This document shows, one piece after another, positions 30,582 through 39,414 of a stretch of 49,023 nt of DNA (position 1 is its first letter; each line of letters starts with the position of its first letter). Both the position numbers and the translations under genes were made by a program. The notes below the pieces were generated by a model. That model was not told the origin of the DNA. It did not search any database and saw only the letters and a program-made list of their open reading frames with translations. The DNA lies in assembly GCF_003331055.1 (NCBI RefSeq), contig NZ_PUQD01000037.1:1-49023 (forward strand). The letters run 5' to 3'. This DNA comes from Pseudomonas sp. AFG_SD02_1510_Pfu_092 (GTDB lineage: Bacteria > Pseudomonadota > Gammaproteobacteria > Pseudomonadales > Pseudomonadaceae).

Positions 30582-31018
30582 GAGCCTCCCTTTTTTTCAC
30601 CCGCCGTCATGCGTTTGAAACAGCCATGCGGGCCATATAAACATGCTGACTTATAAGACTTCTGGCTAATCAAGCTATAGCACTAATAACCGCTTTGTCT
30701 ATGCCTTGCGTTGGCTAGAAAACTGGCAACTGAAGGGCAACTAGCAAAGAAACTGATAAAACTCGAAATTCTTCTGAAAAATTTGCGAAAGCGGCAAAAG
30801 CGGCTAGCTTCAAGCATCGCAGGCTGACAGAGCGATTGCTCTAGAAGGACATGGAGGTGCCAGCGCGCAAGGCCTGCAGCAGAAGCTGTCGGCACTCTCC
30901 AGGAGCACCCGTGAAGGAATTTTCCTACTTCACGTGGCCATCAACTGACCTAAGTCAGCGAATGGCAACGGCGTCGGATTTACGCTGTGGTCAACTTTCT
31001 CCTGGCAGGAGTTGTTAA
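30582..31018. other. 437-bp divergent arcD/arcD regulatory region
   Basis: An AT-richer region between two divergent transporters, with no convincing gene. It contains an AGAGC-GATT-GCTCT stem at about 30830-30843, a TGTCGG-N8-AG element (30887-30902) resembling the ArgR pattern TGTCGC-N8-AA, and an ANR/FNR-like dyad (30945-30958) placed for activation of the operon arcD. Confidence 0.6.
30945..30958 (+). promoter_or_regulatory. ANR/FNR-like dyad of arcDABC
   Basis: CTGAC-CTAA-GTCAG is a perfect dyad related to the Anr/Fnr site TTGAT-N4-ATCAA, with C/G changes in each arm. Its centre is 30951.5, so a class II activator geometry (-41.5) predicts a transcript start near 30993 and a -10 at about TACGCT (30981-30986). 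ANR activation of arcDABC under low oxygen is established in P. aeruginosa; here it is inferred. Confidence 0.55.
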
Positions 31019-32446
31019 ATGTCTGATTCATCCGGAAAACTAAAGCTCGGCGCGTTAGTTGCACTTGTCGTCGGTTCGATGATTGGTGGCGGGATCTTCT
31101 CGTTGCCGCAAAACATGGCGGCCAGCGCCGGGGTTGGCGCAGTGCTGATCGGCTGGGCCATCACCGCGGTCGGCATGCTGACCCTGGCCTTCGTGTTCCA
31201 GACCCTGGCCAACCGCAAACCGGACCTGGACGGCGGGGTGTATGCCTACGCCAAGGCCGGTTTCGGCGACTACATGGGCTTCTCCTCGGCCTGGGGCTAC
31301 TGGATCAGCGCCTGGCTGGGCAACGTCGGCTACTTCGTGCTGCTGTTCAGCACCCTGGGCTACTTCTTCCCGATCTTCGGCGAAGGCAACACCCCGGCGG
31401 CCATCATCGGCGCCTCAGTGCTGCTGTGGGCGGTGCACTTCCTGGTACTGCGCGGCATCAAGGAAGCGGCGTTCATCAACCTGGTCACCACCGTGGCCAA
31501 AGTGGTGCCGCTGCTGCTGTTCGCGCTGATCTGCCTGTTCGCCTTCAAGCTCGACATCTTCACCGCCGACATCTGGGCCGTCGGCACGCCAGAGCTTGGC
31601 AGCGTGATGAACCAGGTGCGCAACATGATGCTGGTCACCGTCTGGGTGTTCATCGGCATCGAGGGTGCGAGCATCTTCTCGTCGCGGGCGGAAAAACGCT
31701 CTGATGTGGGCAAGGCCACGGTGATCGGCTTCGTGACCGTGCTGCTGTTCCTGGTGCTGGTCAACGTGCTGTCGCTGGGCATCATGACCCAACCGGAACT
31801 GGCCAAGTTGCAGAACCCGTCGATGGCTGCGGTGCTGGAGCATGTGGTCGGCCACTGGGGCGCGGTGCTGATCAGCGTCGGCCTGATCATCTCGCTGCTC
31901 GGGGCCCTGCTGTCGTGGGTGCTGCTGTGCGCCGAGATCATGTTCGCCGCCGCCAAGGACCACACCATGCCGGAGTTCCTGCGCCGCGAGAACGCCAACC
32001 AGGTGCCGGCCAACGCCCTGTGGCTGACCAACGCCATGGTGCAGATCTTCCTGGTGATCACGCTGTTCTCCAACAGTACCTACCTGTCGCTGATCTACCT
32101 CGCCACCTCGATGATCCTGGTGCCTTACCTGTGGTCGGCGGCCTACGCCTTCCTGCTGGCATGGCGCAGCGAAACCTACGAACAGGCCCTGGCTGAACGC
32201 AAGAAGGACCTGATCATCGGCGGCATCGCCCTGTTGTATGCCGTCTGGCTGCTGTACGCCGGCGGTGTGAAATACCTGCTGCTCTCGGCCCTGCTCTACG
32301 CACCTGGCGCAATCCTGTTCGCCAAGGCCAAGCGTGAAGTCGGCCAACCTGTCTTCACCAACGTGGAAAAGCTGATCTTCGCAGCCGTGGTCATTGGCGC
32401 CCTGGTGGCAGCCTTTGGCCTGTACGACGGCTTCCTGACCCTTTGA
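31019..32446 (+). CDS. arcD: Arginine/ornithine antiporter ArcD
   Basis: A 475-residue APC-family antiporter that imports arginine and exports ornithine for the arginine deiminase pathway. About 12-13 membrane segments; GSMIGGGIFSLPQNM near residue 20 is the substrate-binding loop of TM1. First gene of arcDABC: arcA begins 33 bases later. CAGGAG precedes the ATG. Confidence 0.95.
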   Translation: MSDSSGKLKLGALVALVVGSMIGGGIFSLPQNMAASAGVGAVLIGWAITAVGMLTLAFVFQTLANRKPDLDGGVYAYAKAGFGDYMGFSSAWGYWISAWLGNVGYFVLLFSTLGYFFPIFGEGNTPAAIIGASVLLWAVHFLVLRGIKEAAFINLVTTVAKVVPLLLFALICLFAFKLDIFTADIWAVGTPELGSVMNQVRNMMLVTVWVFIGIEGASIFSSRAEKRSDVGKATVIGFVTVLLFLVLVNVLSLGIMTQPELAKLQNPSMAAVLEHVVGHWGAVLISVGLIISLLGALLSWVLLCAEIMFAAAKDHTMPEFLRRENANQVPANALWLTNAMVQIFLVITLFSNSTYLSLIYLATSMILVPYLWSAAYAFLLAWRSETYEQALAERKKDLIIGGIALLYAVWLLYAGGVKYLLLSALLYAPGAILFAKAKREVGQPVFTNVEKLIFAAVVIGALVAAFGLYDGFLTL

Positions 32447-32479
32447 CCCACGTCATCGTTCAACTGGAGGAATGAAACC

Positions 32480-33733
32480 ATGTCCGCTGAAAAACAGAAG
32501 TACGGTGTCCACTCCGAAGCCGGCAAACTGCGCAAGGTGATGGTTTGCGCCCCGGGCCTGGCGCACAAGCGCCTGACGCCGAGCAACTGTGACGAGCTGC
32601 TGTTCGACGACGTGATCTGGGTCGATCAGGCCAAGCGTGACCATTTCGACTTCGTCACCAAGATGCGCGAGCGCGGCGTCGATGTGCTGGAAATGCACAA
32701 CCTGCTGACCGACATCGTGCAGCAACCCGAAGCATTGAAGTGGATCCTCGACCGCAAGATCACCGATGACACCGTCGGTGTCGGCCTGAACAACGAAGTA
32801 CGCAGCTGGCTCGAAGGCCTCGAGCCGCGCCACCTGGCCGAGTTCCTGATTGGCGGTGTGGCCGGCCAGGACCTGCCACAGAGCGAAGGCGCCGATGTGG
32901 TCAAGATGTACAACGACTACCTGGGCCACTCCAGCTTCATCCTGCCGCCGCTGCCCAACACCCAGTTCACCCGCGACACCACCTGCTGGATCTACGGCGG
33001 CGTGACGCTGAACCCGATGTACTGGCCGGCGCGCCGCCAGGAAACCCTGCTGACCACCGCCATTTACAAGTTCCACAAGGAGTTCACCAACGCCGACTTC
33101 GAAGTCTGGTACGGCGACCCGGACAAGGAACATGGCCAGTCCACCCTCGAAGGCGGTGACGTGATGCCGATCGGCAACGGCATCGTGCTGATCGGCATGG
33201 GCGAGCGCACCTCGCGCCAGGCCATCGGCCAGTTGGCGCGCAACCTGTTTGCCAAGGGCGCAGTCAAGGAAGTGATCGTCGCCGGCCTGCCGAAGTCCCG
33301 CGCCGCCATGCACCTGGACACCGTGTTCAGCTTCTGCGACCGCGACCTGGTCACGGTCTTCCCGGAAGTGGTGAAAGAGATCATTCCGTTCATCATCCGC
33401 CCCGACGAAAGCAAGCCTTACGGCATGGATGTACGCCGCATCAACAAGTCGTTCATCGAGGTGGTGGGCGAGCAACTGGGGGTCAAGCTGCGCGTGGTCG
33501 AAACCGGCGGCAACAGCTTCGCCGCCGAACGCGAACAGTGGGATGACGGCAACAACGTGGTGGCCATCGAACCGGGCGTGGTCATTGGCTACGACCGCAA
33601 CACCTACACCAATACCCTGCTGCGCAAGGCCGGGATCGAGGTCATCACCATCAGCGCCGGCGAACTGGGCCGGGGCCGTGGCGGCGGCCACTGCATGACC
33701 TGCCCGATCGTACGCGACCCGATCGACTACTAA
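32480..33733 (+). CDS. arcA: Arginine deiminase
   Basis: Hydrolyses arginine to citrulline and ammonia; 417 residues. Guanidino-modifying enzyme fold with catalytic motifs: [21 protein letters not shown] (E-x-x-D), [10 protein letters not shown] (catalytic His), and the C-terminal nucleophile Cys in [19 protein letters not shown] precedes the ATG. A strong stem-loop separates it from arcB. Confidence 0.97.
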   Translation: MSAEKQKYGVHSEAGKLRKVMVCAPGLAHKRLTPSNCDELLFDDVIWVDQAKRDHFDFVTKMRERGVDVLEMHNLLTDIVQQPEALKWILDRKITDDTVGVGLNNEVRSWLEGLEPRHLAEFLIGGVAGQDLPQSEGADVVKMYNDYLGHSSFILPPLPNTQFTRDTTCWIYGGVTLNPMYWPARRQETLLTTAIYKFHKEFTNADFEVWYGDPDKEHGQSTLEGGDVMPIGNGIVLIGMGERTSRQAIGQLARNLFAKGAVKEVIVAGLPKSRAAMHLDTVFSFCDRDLVTVFPEVVKEIIPFIIRPDESKPYGMDVRRINKSFIEVVGEQLGVKLRVVETGGNSFAAEREQWDDGNNVVAIEPGVVIGYDRNTYTNTLLRKAGIEVITISAGELGRGRGGGHCMTCPIVRDPIDY

Positions 33734-33745
33734 CGACCATTACCC

Positions 33746-33773
33746 CCGGCCGCCCTCAAAAAGCGGCGGCCGG
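33746..33773 (+). promoter_or_regulatory. Intercistronic stem-loop arcA/arcB
   Basis: CCGGCCGCC-CTCAAAAAGC-GGCGGCCGG, a perfect 9-bp GC stem with no T run, 30 bases before arcB. Likely an mRNA processing/stability hairpin rather than a terminator, matching the segmental arc mRNA known in P. aeruginosa. Confidence 0.6.
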
Positions 33774-33802
33774 TGCGTTCACCAAACTCAAGGAGAAATG
33801 TC

Positions 33803-34813
33803 ATGGCGTTCAATATCCACAACCGCAACCTGCTCAGCCTGGAACACCACACCACCCGCGAGCTGCGCTATCTGCTGGACCTGTCGCGCGACCTCAAGCG
33901 CGCCAAATACACCGGCACCGAACAACAACACCTGAAGGGCAACAACATCGCCCTGATCTTCGAAAAAACCTCTACCCGTACCCGCTGCGCCTTCGAAGTG
34001 GCCGCCTATGACCAGGGCGCCAACGTGACCTACATCGACCCCAACTCTTCGCAGATCGGCCACAAGGAGAGCATGAAGGACACCGCCCGCGTGCTCGGGC
34101 GCATGTATGACGCCATCGAGTACCGTGGCTTCAAGCAGGAAATCGTCGAAGAGCTGGCCAAGTTCGCCGGTGTTCCAGTGTTCAACGGCCTGACCGACGA
34201 ATACCACCCGACGCAGATGATCGCCGATGTGCTGACCATGCGTGAGCACAGCGACAAGCCACTGCACGACATCAGCTACGCCTACCTGGGCGACGCCCGC
34301 AACAACATGGGCAACTCGCTGCTGCTGATCGGCGCCAAGCTCGGCATGGACGTGCGCATCGCGGCGCCCAAGGCGCTGTGGCCACACGACGACCTGGTCG
34401 AGCGCTGCAGGCAGTACGCCGAAGAAAGCGGCGCGCGCATCACCCTCACCGAAGACCCGGTAGCCGCCGTCAAGGGTGTGGATTTCGTGCACACCGATGT
34501 CTGGGTGTCGATGGGTGAGCCAATCGAAGCCTGGGGTGAGCGCATCAAGCTGCTCAAGCCATACCAGGTGAATACGCAACTGATGAAGTCCACCGGCAAC
34601 CCGCGGACCAAGTTCATGCACTGCCTGCCGGCGTTCCACAACTCGGAAACCAAGGTCGGCAAGCAGATCGCCGAACAGTACCCGGACCTGGCCAACGGCA
34701 TCGAAGTGACCGACGACGTGTTCGAGTCGCCGGCCTGCATCGCCTTCGAGCAGGCGGAAAACCGCATGCACACGATCAAGGCGATTCTGGTTTCGACGTT
34801 GGCTGACCTGTAA
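33803..34813 (+). CDS. arcB: Catabolic ornithine carbamoyltransferase
   Basis: Runs citrulline phosphorolysis to ornithine and carbamoyl phosphate. 336 residues from [16 protein letters not shown], the typical start of catabolic OTCs. Carbamoyl-phosphate loop [17 protein letters not shown], ornithine-side motifs [12 protein letters not shown], and HCLPAFH. AAGGAG precedes the ATG. The in-frame ATG at 33773 lies in the upstream stem-loop and is rejected. Confidence 0.97.
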   Translation: MAFNIHNRNLLSLEHHTTRELRYLLDLSRDLKRAKYTGTEQQHLKGNNIALIFEKTSTRTRCAFEVAAYDQGANVTYIDPNSSQIGHKESMKDTARVLGRMYDAIEYRGFKQEIVEELAKFAGVPVFNGLTDEYHPTQMIADVLTMREHSDKPLHDISYAYLGDARNNMGNSLLLIGAKLGMDVRIAAPKALWPHDDLVERCRQYAEESGARITLTEDPVAAVKGVDFVHTDVWVSMGEPIEAWGERIKLLKPYQVNTQLMKSTGNPRTKFMHCLPAFHNSETKVGKQIAEQYPDLANGIEVTDDVFESPACIAFEQAENRMHTIKAILVSTLADL

Positions 34814-34844
34814 GAGCTGACTCGATAGCCCGGGCGACCCGAAT

Positions 34845-34937
34845 CCCTGTGGGAGCGGGTTCACCCGCGAAAGCGTCAGTAGCACCCGCGCGGTTGCCTG
34901 GGCTGACGCATTCGCGGGTAAACCCGCTCCCACAGGG
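34845..34937. repeat. REP pair between arcB and arcC
   Basis: CCCTGTGGGAGCGGGTTCACC... and the complementary GCATTCGCGGGTAAACCCGC...CACAGGG. It fills the 179-base arcB-arcC gap inside the operon. Confidence 0.88.
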
Positions 34938-34992
34938 GCGGCGAAACCCATTCGAGAACAGCGCTCCCTTCTTTCGTTAAAGGACATTCCCC

Positions 34993-35922
34993 ATGCGTAT
35001 CGTTGTTGCATTGGGCGGTAACGCCCTGCTGCGTCGCGGCGAGCCCATGACCGCTGACAACCAGCGCGCCAATATCCGTACCGCCACCGAACAGATTGCC
35101 AAGATCCACCCGGGCAACGAACTGGTCATCGCCCACGGCAACGGCCCGCAAGTCGGCCTGCTGTCGCTGCAAGGGCTTTCCTACAAGCCCGACGAGGCCT
35201 ACCCGCTGGATGTGCTGGGGGCCGAGACCGAGGGCATGATCGGCTACATGATCGAACAGGAACTGGGCAACCTGCTGGCCTTCGAAGTGCCGTTCGCCAC
35301 CCTGCTGACCCAGGTCGAAGTGGACGCCAACGACCCCGCCTTCAAGGACCCGACCAAGTTCATCGGCCCGGTCTACGGCAAGGAAGAGGCCGAGCGCCTG
35401 GCCAAGGAGAAAGGCTGGGTGGTCAAGGCCGACGGCGACAAGTACCGCCGCGTGGTCGCCAGCCCGAAACCCAAGCGCATCTTCGAGATCCGCCCGATCA
35501 AGTGGCTGCTGGAAAAGAGCAGCATCGTGATCTGCGCCGGCGGCGGCGGCATCCCCACCATGTACGACGAGAACCGCAAGCTCAAGGGCATCGAGGCGGT
35601 GATCGACAAGGACCTGTGCTCAGCCCTGCTGGCGGAGCAACTGGACGCCGACCTGCTGATCATCGCCACCGACGTCGATGCGGCCTACATCGACTGGGGC
35701 AAGCCGACCCAGAAAGCCATTGCCCAGGCGCACCCCGACGAACTGGAACGCCTCGGCTTCGCTGCCGGCTCCATGGGGCCGAAGGTGCAGGCGGCCTGCG
35801 ATTTTGCCCGCAATACCGGCAAGGTGGCGGTGATCAGTTCGCTGGAAAACATCGAAGACATCGTCAAAGGCAGCGCCGGTACGCGGGTGTCCACCGCCAA
35901 GCCGGGGATCAGCTACCGTTGA
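34993..35922 (+). CDS. arcC: Carbamate kinase
   Basis: Transfers phosphate from carbamoyl phosphate to ADP, the ATP-yielding end of the arginine deiminase pathway. 309 residues, amino-acid kinase fold: [60 protein letters not shown] precedes the ATG. A GC-rich terminator follows. Confidence 0.97.
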   Translation: MRIVVALGGNALLRRGEPMTADNQRANIRTATEQIAKIHPGNELVIAHGNGPQVGLLSLQGLSYKPDEAYPLDVLGAETEGMIGYMIEQELGNLLAFEVPFATLLTQVEVDANDPAFKDPTKFIGPVYGKEEAERLAKEKGWVVKADGDKYRRVVASPKPKRIFEIRPIKWLLEKSSIVICAGGGGIPTMYDENRKLKGIEAVIDKDLCSALLAEQLDADLLIIATDVDAAYIDWGKPTQKAIAQAHPDELERLGFAAGSMGPKVQAACDFARNTGKVAVISSLENIEDIVKGSAGTRVSTAKPGISYR

Positions 35923-35929
35923 ATGCAGT

Positions 35930-35955
35930 GGGCGGGCCGATGGGCCCGCCCTTTT
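35930..35955 (+). terminator. arc operon terminator
   Basis: GGGCGGGCC-GATG-GGCCCGCCC followed by TTTT, starting 7 bases after the arcC stop. Confidence 0.82.
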
Positions 35956-35976
35956 CACCTTGCAGAGGAGCCCGCC

Positions 35977-36345
35977 ATGGCCAAGTACGAGCCCGGTCAT
36001 GTACACATCGAGCGCACCGCGCTGAACAAGAACGACCACAGCTATGACCTGAACATCGAATACGAGGCCGCGACAGACCCCAAGGAAGGCCGCGGCATCC
36101 AGTTCCGCATGCACGGCACCATCGAAGGCAAGACGATCGACGACAAGTTCTTCCTGCCCAAGGATCAGGTGCTGCCGAGCTTCCTCATGGTCGCCTCGCG
36201 CAAGGCCCAGTCCTACCTGGCGCCGCATCAGAAGTTCGAGACCCTGGGTTCGCCGCACAAGCTGTACGACGCGATGTTCGAAGACATTCGCCAGAAGCTC
36301 GATGTGAAGTCGGGCGACCCGATCAAGCCTGAACATCTGGAGTGA
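35977..36345 (+). CDS. DUF5064-like small protein
   Basis: A 122-residue soluble protein starting MAKYEPGHVHIERTALN, recognised as the Pseudomonas-restricted DUF5064 type. It has no signal peptide or membrane segment and is rich in charged residues (DKFFLPKDQVLP, SGDPIKPEHLE). GAGGAG lies well placed before the ATG at 35977; the in-frame extension to 35923 runs through the arc terminator. It is 54 bases behind arcC, so read-through could add it to the arc operon. Function unknown. Confidence 0.8.
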   Translation: MAKYEPGHVHIERTALNKNDHSYDLNIEYEAATDPKEGRGIQFRMHGTIEGKTIDDKFFLPKDQVLPSFLMVASRKAQSYLAPHQKFETLGSPHKLYDAMFEDIRQKLDVKSGDPIKPEHLE

Positions 36346-36354
36346 TCTTGCAAA

Positions 36355-36476
36355 CCGGGGCTGCTTCGCAGCCCATCGCCGGCAAGCCAGCTCCCACAGG
36401 GACAGCACATGACCTGAGGTCGATGCAGTCGGGGTGGGAGCTGGCTTGCCGGCGATGGGCCGCAAAGCGGCCCCGG
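36355..36476. repeat. REP-type inverted pair
   Basis: CCGGGGCTGCTTCGCAGCCC...GCCGGCAAGCCAGCTCCCAC and its complement GTGGGAGCTGGCTTGCCGGC...GGCCCCGG. Same subtype as the element at 19288. It fills the gap before the sigma-54 activator gene. Confidence 0.85.
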
Positions 36477-36527
36477 CGATGTTAGGGCATACTACCGCCC
36501 TCCCCCGGCCACCACCTCACCCTCCCC

Positions 36528-38036
36528 ATGCGCATCCACGTCAGCTTCATCGACCGCGTCGGCATCACCCAGGAAGTCCTCGCCCTGCTCGGTGCCCGCA
36601 ACCTCAACCTGGACGCCGTGGAGATGGTCCCGCCGAACGTCTACATCGACGCCCCCACCCTCAGCCCCGCCGTGCTCGAAGAACTGCACGACGCGCTGTT
36701 CGAGGTGCATGGCGTGCGATCGGTGGAGGTGGTCGACATCCTCCCCGGCCAACGCCGGCACCTGCAGCTCGATGCCCTGCTGGCGGCGATGAGCGACCCG
36801 GTGCTGGCCGTGGACAGCGCCGGCAAGGTGCTGCTGGCCAACCCGGCCCTGATCGAGCTGTGCGGCCGTGAATCGGCCGGGCGCTCGGTGGGGGAGCTGT
36901 TCGGCGACCCGGCGCTGCTGCAGGCGCTGCTGGACAACAACTTCCACCTGCCCATGCGCGAAATGCAGCTGAACGGCCACAGCCTGCTGCTCGACGCAAC
37001 GCCGATCACCAACGCCGGTGGCCTGCTGACCCTGTACCCGCCGACGCGCATGGGCGAACGCCTGTCGGCCCTGCACCACGACCACGCCGAAGGTTTCGAT
37101 GCCTTGCTGGGCGAGTCGCCGGCCATCCGTACCCTCAAGGCCCGCGCCCTGCGCGTGGCGGCGCTCGATGCGCCCTTGCTGGTGCATGGCGAAACCGGCA
37201 CCGGCAAAGAGCTGGTGGCCCGTGCCTGCCACGCCATCAGCAGCCGCCACGCAGCGCCGTTCCTGGCCCTGAACTGCGCGGCGCTGCCCGAGAGCCTGGC
37301 CGAGAGCGAACTGTTCGGTTACGCCCCCGGCGCCTTCACCGGCGCGCAACGGGGGGGCAAGCCCGGGCTGATGGAACTGGCCAACCAGGGCACGGTGTTT
37401 CTCGACGAAATCGGCGAAATGTCACCGTACCTGCAAGCCAAGCTGCTGCGTTTTCTCAGCGATGGCAGCTTCCGCCGGGTGGGTGGCGACCGCGAAGTGA
37501 AGGTCGATGTGCGCATCATCAGCGCCACCCACCGTGACCTGGAACGGATGGTCGCCGAAGGCAGCTTCCGCGAAGACCTGTTCTACCGCCTGAACGTGCT
37601 CAACCTGCAGGTGCCGCCGCTGCGCGAGCGTGGCCAGGACATCCTGATGCTGGCGCATTTCTTCATGCAGCAGGCCTGCACGCAGATCCAGCGCCCCGCC
37701 TGCCGGCTGACCGCTGCCACCCATTCGGCCCTGCTGGCCAACCCCTGGCCGGGCAACGTGCGCCAGTTGCAGAACGTGATTTTTCGCGCAGCGGCCATCT
37801 GCGAGGGCAACCTGGTGGACATCGGCGACCTGGACATCGCCGGCACCTCGGTCGCCGGCGGCCAGGACGGCGAAGTGCTCAGCCTGGAACAGGCCGTGGG
37901 CGATTTCGAGCGCGAGCTGCTGCAACGTCTGTACGCCAGCTACCCATCGACACGGCAACTGGCCGGGCGCTTGCAAACTTCACATACCGCCATTGCCCAG
38001 CGCCTGCGTAAATATGGAATACCGGGCAAAGCCTGA
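36528..38036 (+). CDS. gcsR: TyrR/GcsR-like sigma-54 transcriptional activator
   Basis: A 502-residue enhancer-binding protein. N-terminal ACT domain (about 1-70; MRIHVSFIDRVGITQEVLALL, amino-acid sensing), PAS (about 78-190), AAA+ (about 205-430; Walker A GETGTGKE near 221, GAFTGA at about 268, Walker B VFLDEIGEM), and a C-terminal TyrR-type HTH (about 460-500; YPSTRQLAGRLQTSHTAIAQRLRKYGI). The intact GAFTGA loop means it can engage sigma-54, unlike E. coli TyrR. The gcs operon 5 kb downstream has a sigma-54 promoter and an 18-bp site like the published GcsR consensus, so GcsR (glycine-responsive) is favoured over PhhR. Assignment between the two is not proven. Confidence 0.85.
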   Translation: MRIHVSFIDRVGITQEVLALLGARNLNLDAVEMVPPNVYIDAPTLSPAVLEELHDALFEVHGVRSVEVVDILPGQRRHLQLDALLAAMSDPVLAVDSAGKVLLANPALIELCGRESAGRSVGELFGDPALLQALLDNNFHLPMREMQLNGHSLLLDATPITNAGGLLTLYPPTRMGERLSALHHDHAEGFDALLGESPAIRTLKARALRVAALDAPLLVHGETGTGKELVARACHAISSRHAAPFLALNCAALPESLAESELFGYAPGAFTGAQRGGKPGLMELANQGTVFLDEIGEMSPYLQAKLLRFLSDGSFRRVGGDREVKVDVRIISATHRDLERMVAEGSFREDLFYRLNVLNLQVPPLRERGQDILMLAHFFMQQACTQIQRPACRLTAATHSALLANPWPGNVRQLQNVIFRAAAICEGNLVDIGDLDIAGTSVAGGQDGEVLSLEQAVGDFERELLQRLYASYPSTRQLAGRLQTSHTAIAQRLRKYGIPGKA

Positions 38037-38201
38037 TACTTGTTGAAATAACGCCTTGGCACTTCAGGCTTTTCCTAAGTGTTTGGCAGATACGCTCCGA
38101 CACAGGCCTCGTAGAATGGCGACAGTGTAATTCTGTCTGTCATCCCGCTTTCCGCCGCCGGGTGGGAAGTGGCTCGCTACTGCATATAACGAGAGTACCT
38201 G

Positions 38202-39398
38202 ATGTTTGAACTCGACTTTTACGGGACGCTTGTAGCCGCCTCGCTGGTGCTGTTACTGGGACGCGGCCTTGTCGCGCGCGTGGGTTTTCTGCGTGCCTAC
38301 AATATCCCCGAACCTGTCGCCGGCGGCCTGGTAGTAGCCGTGGCACTGCTGGCATTGCGCGGTTTCGATGTGCACGTGCAATTCGACACCTCATTGCAAG
38401 CCCCTCTGATGCTGGCATTCTTCGCGACCATCGGCTTGAGTGCAGACTTCGCCAGCCTGAAAAAAGGTGGCCGTGTGGTTACCGTGTTCCTGCTGGTGGT
38501 AACCGGCCTGCTGCTGGTGCAGAACGCCATGGGCATCGGCCTGGCAACGGCACTGGGGCTTGACCCGTTGATGGGCCTGCTGGCCGGCTCCATCACCTTG
38601 TCTGGCGGGCACGGCACAGGCGCTGCCTGGGGGGCGACGTTCAGCGAACAGTTCGGCCTGGCTTCGGCCTCCGAACTGGCAATGGCATCAGCGACCTTCG
38701 GCCTGGTGCTGGGTGGTCTGATTGGCGGCCCGGTCGCCCGACAGTTGATCAAGCGGGTCACTACGCCGGGTATCGAAGAAGCGGCGCCACAATTGCCCAA
38801 GGGTTTCGAACAACCGGACAAAGAGCGCCTGATTACCTCTTTTTCATTCATTGAAACATTGGCGTTGATCGCGGTCAGCCTGCTCGCCGGCTCGTTACTT
38901 GACGGTGTGTTGAAAGGCACTGCATTCGAATTACCCACCTTCGTTTGCGTGTTGTTCGTGGGCGTGGTGTTGCGCAACGGCCTTTCCGTGTTCGGTTTCT
39001 ATCATGTATTCGAGCGGGAAGTTTCGGTACTGGGCAATGTGAGCCTGTCATTGTTCCTGGCAATTGCCCTGATGTCGCTCAAACTCTGGGACCTTGCCGC
39101 ATTGGCCTTGCCGTTCTTCGTCCTGCTCGCCGCCCAGACCCTGGTCATGGCACTGTTCGCGGTGTTTGTCACATTCCGCGTCATGGGCCGCAACTACGAT
39201 GCCGCAGTACTGGCTGCCGGACACTGCGGTTTCGGCCTGGGTGCCACGCCGACAGCCATCGCCAACATGCAGGCAGTGACCCAGCGTTACGGCGCTTCGC
39301 ACATTGCCTTTCTGGTGGTACCGATGGTGGGGGCGTTCTTCATCGATATCATCAATGTCATCGTCATCAAGCTGTACCTGGCGTTGCCGTTCTTCTGA
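38202..39398 (+). CDS. gltS: Sodium/glutamate symporter
   Basis: A 398-residue GltS-family inner-membrane Na+/glutamate symporter with about ten hydrophobic segments. The family's pseudosymmetric Gly/Ala-rich pore loops are seen: LSGGHGTGAAWG (about 131-142) in the first half and GHCGFGLGATPTAIANM (about 343-359) in the second. The start MFELDFYGTLVAASL follows GAGAG. It lies 165 bases after the activator gene, whose end has a long-loop inverted repeat. Convergent with the LysR gene (16-base gap). Confidence 0.95.
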   Translation: MFELDFYGTLVAASLVLLLGRGLVARVGFLRAYNIPEPVAGGLVVAVALLALRGFDVHVQFDTSLQAPLMLAFFATIGLSADFASLKKGGRVVTVFLLVVTGLLLVQNAMGIGLATALGLDPLMGLLAGSITLSGGHGTGAAWGATFSEQFGLASASELAMASATFGLVLGGLIGGPVARQLIKRVTTPGIEEAAPQLPKGFEQPDKERLITSFSFIETLALIAVSLLAGSLLDGVLKGTAFELPTFVCVLFVGVVLRNGLSVFGFYHVFEREVSVLGNVSLSLFLAIALMSLKLWDLAALALPFFVLLAAQTLVMALFAVFVTFRVMGRNYDAAVLAAGHCGFGLGATPTAIANMQAVTQRYGASHIAFLVVPMVGAFFIDIINVIVIKLYLALPFF

Positions 39399-39414
39399 GC
39401 CAGGCGCCGAACGT

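Noticed and set aside
30683..30895. 70-codon minus-strand ORF in the arcD/arcD gap
   Set aside because: No family resemblance, no good ribosome site, and it overlaps the expected promoter elements.
34845..34937. CRISPR-like or IS-end repeat
   Set aside because: This and the other regularly structured repeats are REP inverted pairs scattered singly between genes, without arrays, spacers or transposase genes.
38028..38072. AAAGCCTGA/TCAGGCTTT inverted repeat as terminator of the activator gene
   Set aside because: The left arm overlaps the stop codon and the loop is 27 bases; possible but too weak to list as a feature.
38056..38100. Sigma-54 promoter before gltS (TTGGCAC... and TTTGGCAG...)
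   Set aside because: Neither has a GC at the required 10-base spacing from the GG.
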